Assembly: GCA_017991595.1 (NCBI GenBank) | Contig: JAGOQJ010000001.1 | Coordinates: forward strand, 854,410 to 918,409 | DNA length: 64,000 bases | Origin: Candidatus Didemnitutus sp. | Lineage (GTDB): Bacteria > Verrucomicrobiota > Verrucomicrobiia > Opitutales > Opitutaceae | Direction of reading: 5' to 3' | In this document: positions 62,278 through 64,000 of the stretch, piece after piece | How positions within the stretch are numbered: the first letter of the stretch is position 1 | Layout of the letters: each line of letters opens with the position of its first letter | Program-made: the position numbers and the translations under genes | The notes under the pieces: generated by a model | Told to the model about the DNA's origin: nothing | Databases searched by the model: none | Seen by the model: the letters and a program-made list of their open reading frames with translations, nothing else

Positions 62278-63912
62278 ATGCTCAGGCGAATCCTGCTCCT
62301 CGGCGTCGCGCTGGCGGCGACGCTTTGCCTCTCTGCCGTCCCGACGCTGCCCGCAATCCCGGAGACGACCGTCGATGCCACCGCGCACGGCGTCGTCGGC
62401 GACGGTCGCACCGACAACACCGCGGCGTTGCAGAAACTGTTCGACGACACCTCCGCCGCCGGCGGCGGCCGCATCGTGCTCCCGGCGAGCGAGCAGGCTT
62501 ACCTCGCCGGTCCGCTCAACCTGCGCAGCAAGGTCGAACTCCACCTCGCGAAAGGCGCCACGCTCTCGCCACTGCCTTACGGCGGCGGCAGCAACGCGCC
62601 CGGCACCTATCCGCTCAGCGGCGAGCGTTACACGAACTTCCTCACCGCGAGCAAGGTCACCGATTTCGCTATCACGGGGCAGGGGACGATCGAGGGCAAC
62701 GGCCAGGCGTGGTGGGATGCCTTTCGCGCCAACAAGAAGATGCCGCCGCGCCCGTATCTGCTGCGCGTCATTGGCTGCGAGCGCGTGCTGCTTAGCGGCG
62801 TCACGTTCTCCAACTCGCCGATGTTCCACGTCGGCTTCCACACCACGAATCACGTCACTGTCGAGGGCGTGACCGTGCGCGCGCCGGACGATTCGCCCAA
62901 CACCGACGGCATCGACCCCGCCGGTTCGCATTATCTCATCCGCAACTGCGACATCTCCACCGGCGACGACAACATCGCCGTGAAGGCCGGTAACACTTAC
63001 TGCAGCGACATCGTGATCGTCGACTGCGTGTTCGGCAACGGCCACGGCGTCTCCATCGGTGGCCAGACCAACAGCGGCCTCGATGGCATGCTCGTGGCGA
63101 ACTGCACCTTCAACGGCACCAACAGCGGCATCCGCATGAAGGCCGACCCCACGCAGGGCGGTCCGGTGCGCAACGTCACCTTCACGAACCTCACGATGAA
63201 CGGCGTGAAGTATCCCATCGCCTTCTACAGCTACTACAACAAGGTCGGCAACCCCGGCGCCGGCAAGCATCTGCCGCCCGTCGCCGCCGAGTGGAACGCC
63301 AATCCGCCCAATCCGCTCGATACGCCCACGCTGCCCTCGTGGCGCAACATCACGGTGAAGGACGTCGTCATCAACAACGGCAACAACTACTCCGTCATCT
63401 GGGGTCTGCCGCACGCCGAGGGGTTCATTGGCGAACTCCGCTTCATCAACGTCCGCTACACCGGCCGCCGCGGCCTGCTTTTCTACAACGTCGACGATGC
63501 CGTCTTCGCCAACGTCGGCATCCAGATCGAGAAGGACGGCCCGCCCGTCACGACCTACAATTCCCTCGTTCTCACGCGCCAGCCTCCCAGCCAGCGCGCG
63601 CCCAAAGGCGGCAGCGTCACGTTCGAGACTGCCGCCGTCGGTGGCCCCGGCGCCAAATCCGTCACGCCTTCCTACCAGTGGTATTTCGACGGTCAGCCGC
63701 TCACCGACGGCCGCCGCCCCGACGGCACCGTCGTCGCCGGCGCCACCACCGCCAAGCTTGTCCTGAACAACATTCAGGAGACTGCCGCCGGCCGCTACAC
63801 CGTGTCGGCCAGCGCGCCGCTCGATCTCTACGACCCGGCGGCGAAAAAACTCATCCCCGGCGGCAAGACCGCCAAGGCGAACAGCATCACGGCCATGCTC
63901 GCCGTGCAATGA
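62278..63912 (+). CDS. GH28 polygalacturonase with C-terminal Ig-like domain
   Basis: A 544-residue exported glycoside hydrolase with signal peptide (RRILLLGVALAATLCLSAVP). The beta-helix begins HGVVGDGRTDNTAALQK. The catalytic set of GH28 is complete: Asp210 in SPNTDGIDP, Asp230-Asp231 in STGDDNIAVKAG, His256 in GNGHGVSIGG, and Arg286/Lys288 in SGIRMKADP. It should cleave galacturonan or a related glycan. The last about 110 residues form an Ig-like domain like those of the preceding surface protein. The gene starts 25 nt after that gene, so the two are likely co-expressed. Confidence 0.94.
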   Translation: MLRRILLLGVALAATLCLSAVPTLPAIPETTVDATAHGVVGDGRTDNTAALQKLFDDTSAAGGGRIVLPASEQAYLAGPLNLRSKVELHLAKGATLSPLPYGGGSNAPGTYPLSGERYTNFLTASKVTDFAITGQGTIEGNGQAWWDAFRANKKMPPRPYLLRVIGCERVLLSGVTFSNSPMFHVGFHTTNHVTVEGVTVRAPDDSPNTDGIDPAGSHYLIRNCDISTGDDNIAVKAGNTYCSDIVIVDCVFGNGHGVSIGGQTNSGLDGMLVANCTFNGTNSGIRMKADPTQGGPVRNVTFTNLTMNGVKYPIAFYSYYNKVGNPGAGKHLPPVAAEWNANPPNPLDTPTLPSWRNITVKDVVINNGNNYSVIWGLPHAEGFIGELRFINVRYTGRRGLLFYNVDDAVFANVGIQIEKDGPPVTTYNSLVLTRQPPSQRAPKGGSVTFETAAVGGPGAKSVTPSYQWYFDGQPLTDGRRPDGTVVAGATTAKLVLNNIQETAAGRYTVSASAPLDLYDPAAKKLIPGGKTAKANSITAMLAVQ

Positions 63913-63937
63913 GCCGCGCCGCCGCGCGCCTTTCGCG

Positions 63938-64000
63938 ATGAACCGCGACGATCCGCTCCCGTTGCCCGCGCTCAGAGGCTCCCGCGCGCCCTTCGCCTCC
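63938..64000 (+). CDS. possible start of another gene, cut by the window end
   Basis: An ATG at 63938 opens a frame without stop to the edge (21 codons, MNRDDPLPLPALRGSR). Nothing in it is diagnostic. A 10-codon ORF overlapping the polygalacturonase stop (ATG at 63909) ends at this ATG with TGA, a possible coupling arrangement. It may equally be intergenic. Confidence 0.3.
   Translation, partial: MNRDDPLPLPALRGSRAPFAS

Noticed and set aside
59649-62474. A 941-codon open frame opposite the Ig/NHL surface protein
   Set aside because: Same mirror effect; the plus-strand protein has a signal peptide, Ig motifs and NHL repeats while the antisense product has none.
1-64000. CRISPR array or tRNA genes
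   Set aside because: No regularly spaced identical repeats with unique spacers and no cloverleaf with a GTTCRA-type arm were found; the short repeats present are contiguous heptads.

Overview
The window is a high-GC bacterial chromosome segment that most resembles the Opitutaceae (Verrucomicrobiota). The evidence is indirect: a TonB-dependent receptor with the VVLSAFEV type N-terminus common in that family, a giant Ig/FN3/NHL surface protein with a Gly-rich/hydrophobic/Arg C-terminal tail, and many start codons preceded by C/A-rich leaders without Shine-Dalgarno sequences. No rRNA, tRNA or CRISPR was seen. Genes are densely packed and many neighbours share a 4-nt ATGA stop/start overlap.

Region 1 (1-11.6 kb) is mostly housekeeping: a partial CHASE sensor, glyA, a low-molecular-weight phosphatase, purD with a small exported protein, a LOG-family protein with a long uncharacterised N-terminus, an FKBP isomerase with a clear terminator, a Cys-rich mini-protein carrying a TonB-plug-like tail, threonine aldolase, shikimate kinase and queG.

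Region 2 (11.6-21.2 kb) is a lipid/glycosyl cluster: a 4HBT thioesterase and a GT4 on the minus strand; then an ACP-dehydratase fusion, ketosynthase, short-chain reductase, MGDG-synthase-like glycosyltransferase and two further glycosyltransferases on the plus strand; then a serine-palmitoyltransferase-like alpha-oxoamine synthase. Together these could build and glycosylate an unusual lipid, possibly sphingoid. Region 3 (21.2-25.4 kb) makes an activated deoxysugar: rmlB, rmlA and a reductase resembling the plant/giant-virus bifunctional epimerase-reductase, with no rmlC. A four-helix-bundle (23S intervening-sequence type) gene bounded by inward-facing heptad repeats sits between rmlB and rmlA. 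A second heptad array without an ORF lies upstream of purD.

Region 4 (25.5-30.7 kb) is a redox/detoxification group (PptA-like tautomerase, SDR, Tat-signal cupin, Gfo/Idh/MocA oxidoreductase, Zn-alcohol dehydrogenase with a signal peptide) divergent from an AraC regulator, with paired half-sites between them. A large metzincin lipoprotein follows. Region 5 (35.2-46.3 kb) is a surface-polysaccharide cluster: Wzm/Wzt-type ABC exporter, a three-domain glycosyltransferase, a YfhO-like and a PMT-like membrane protein, and GT2/GT4 enzymes. Region 6 (46.4-51.5 kb) has a GbsR/MarR-type regulator, with a palindromic operator candidate, divergent from a TolC-HlyD-MacB-type export system. Region 7 (51.9-64 kb) is an outer-surface polysaccharide locus: TonB receptor, 2433-residue modular adhesin-like protein and a GH28 polygalacturonase.
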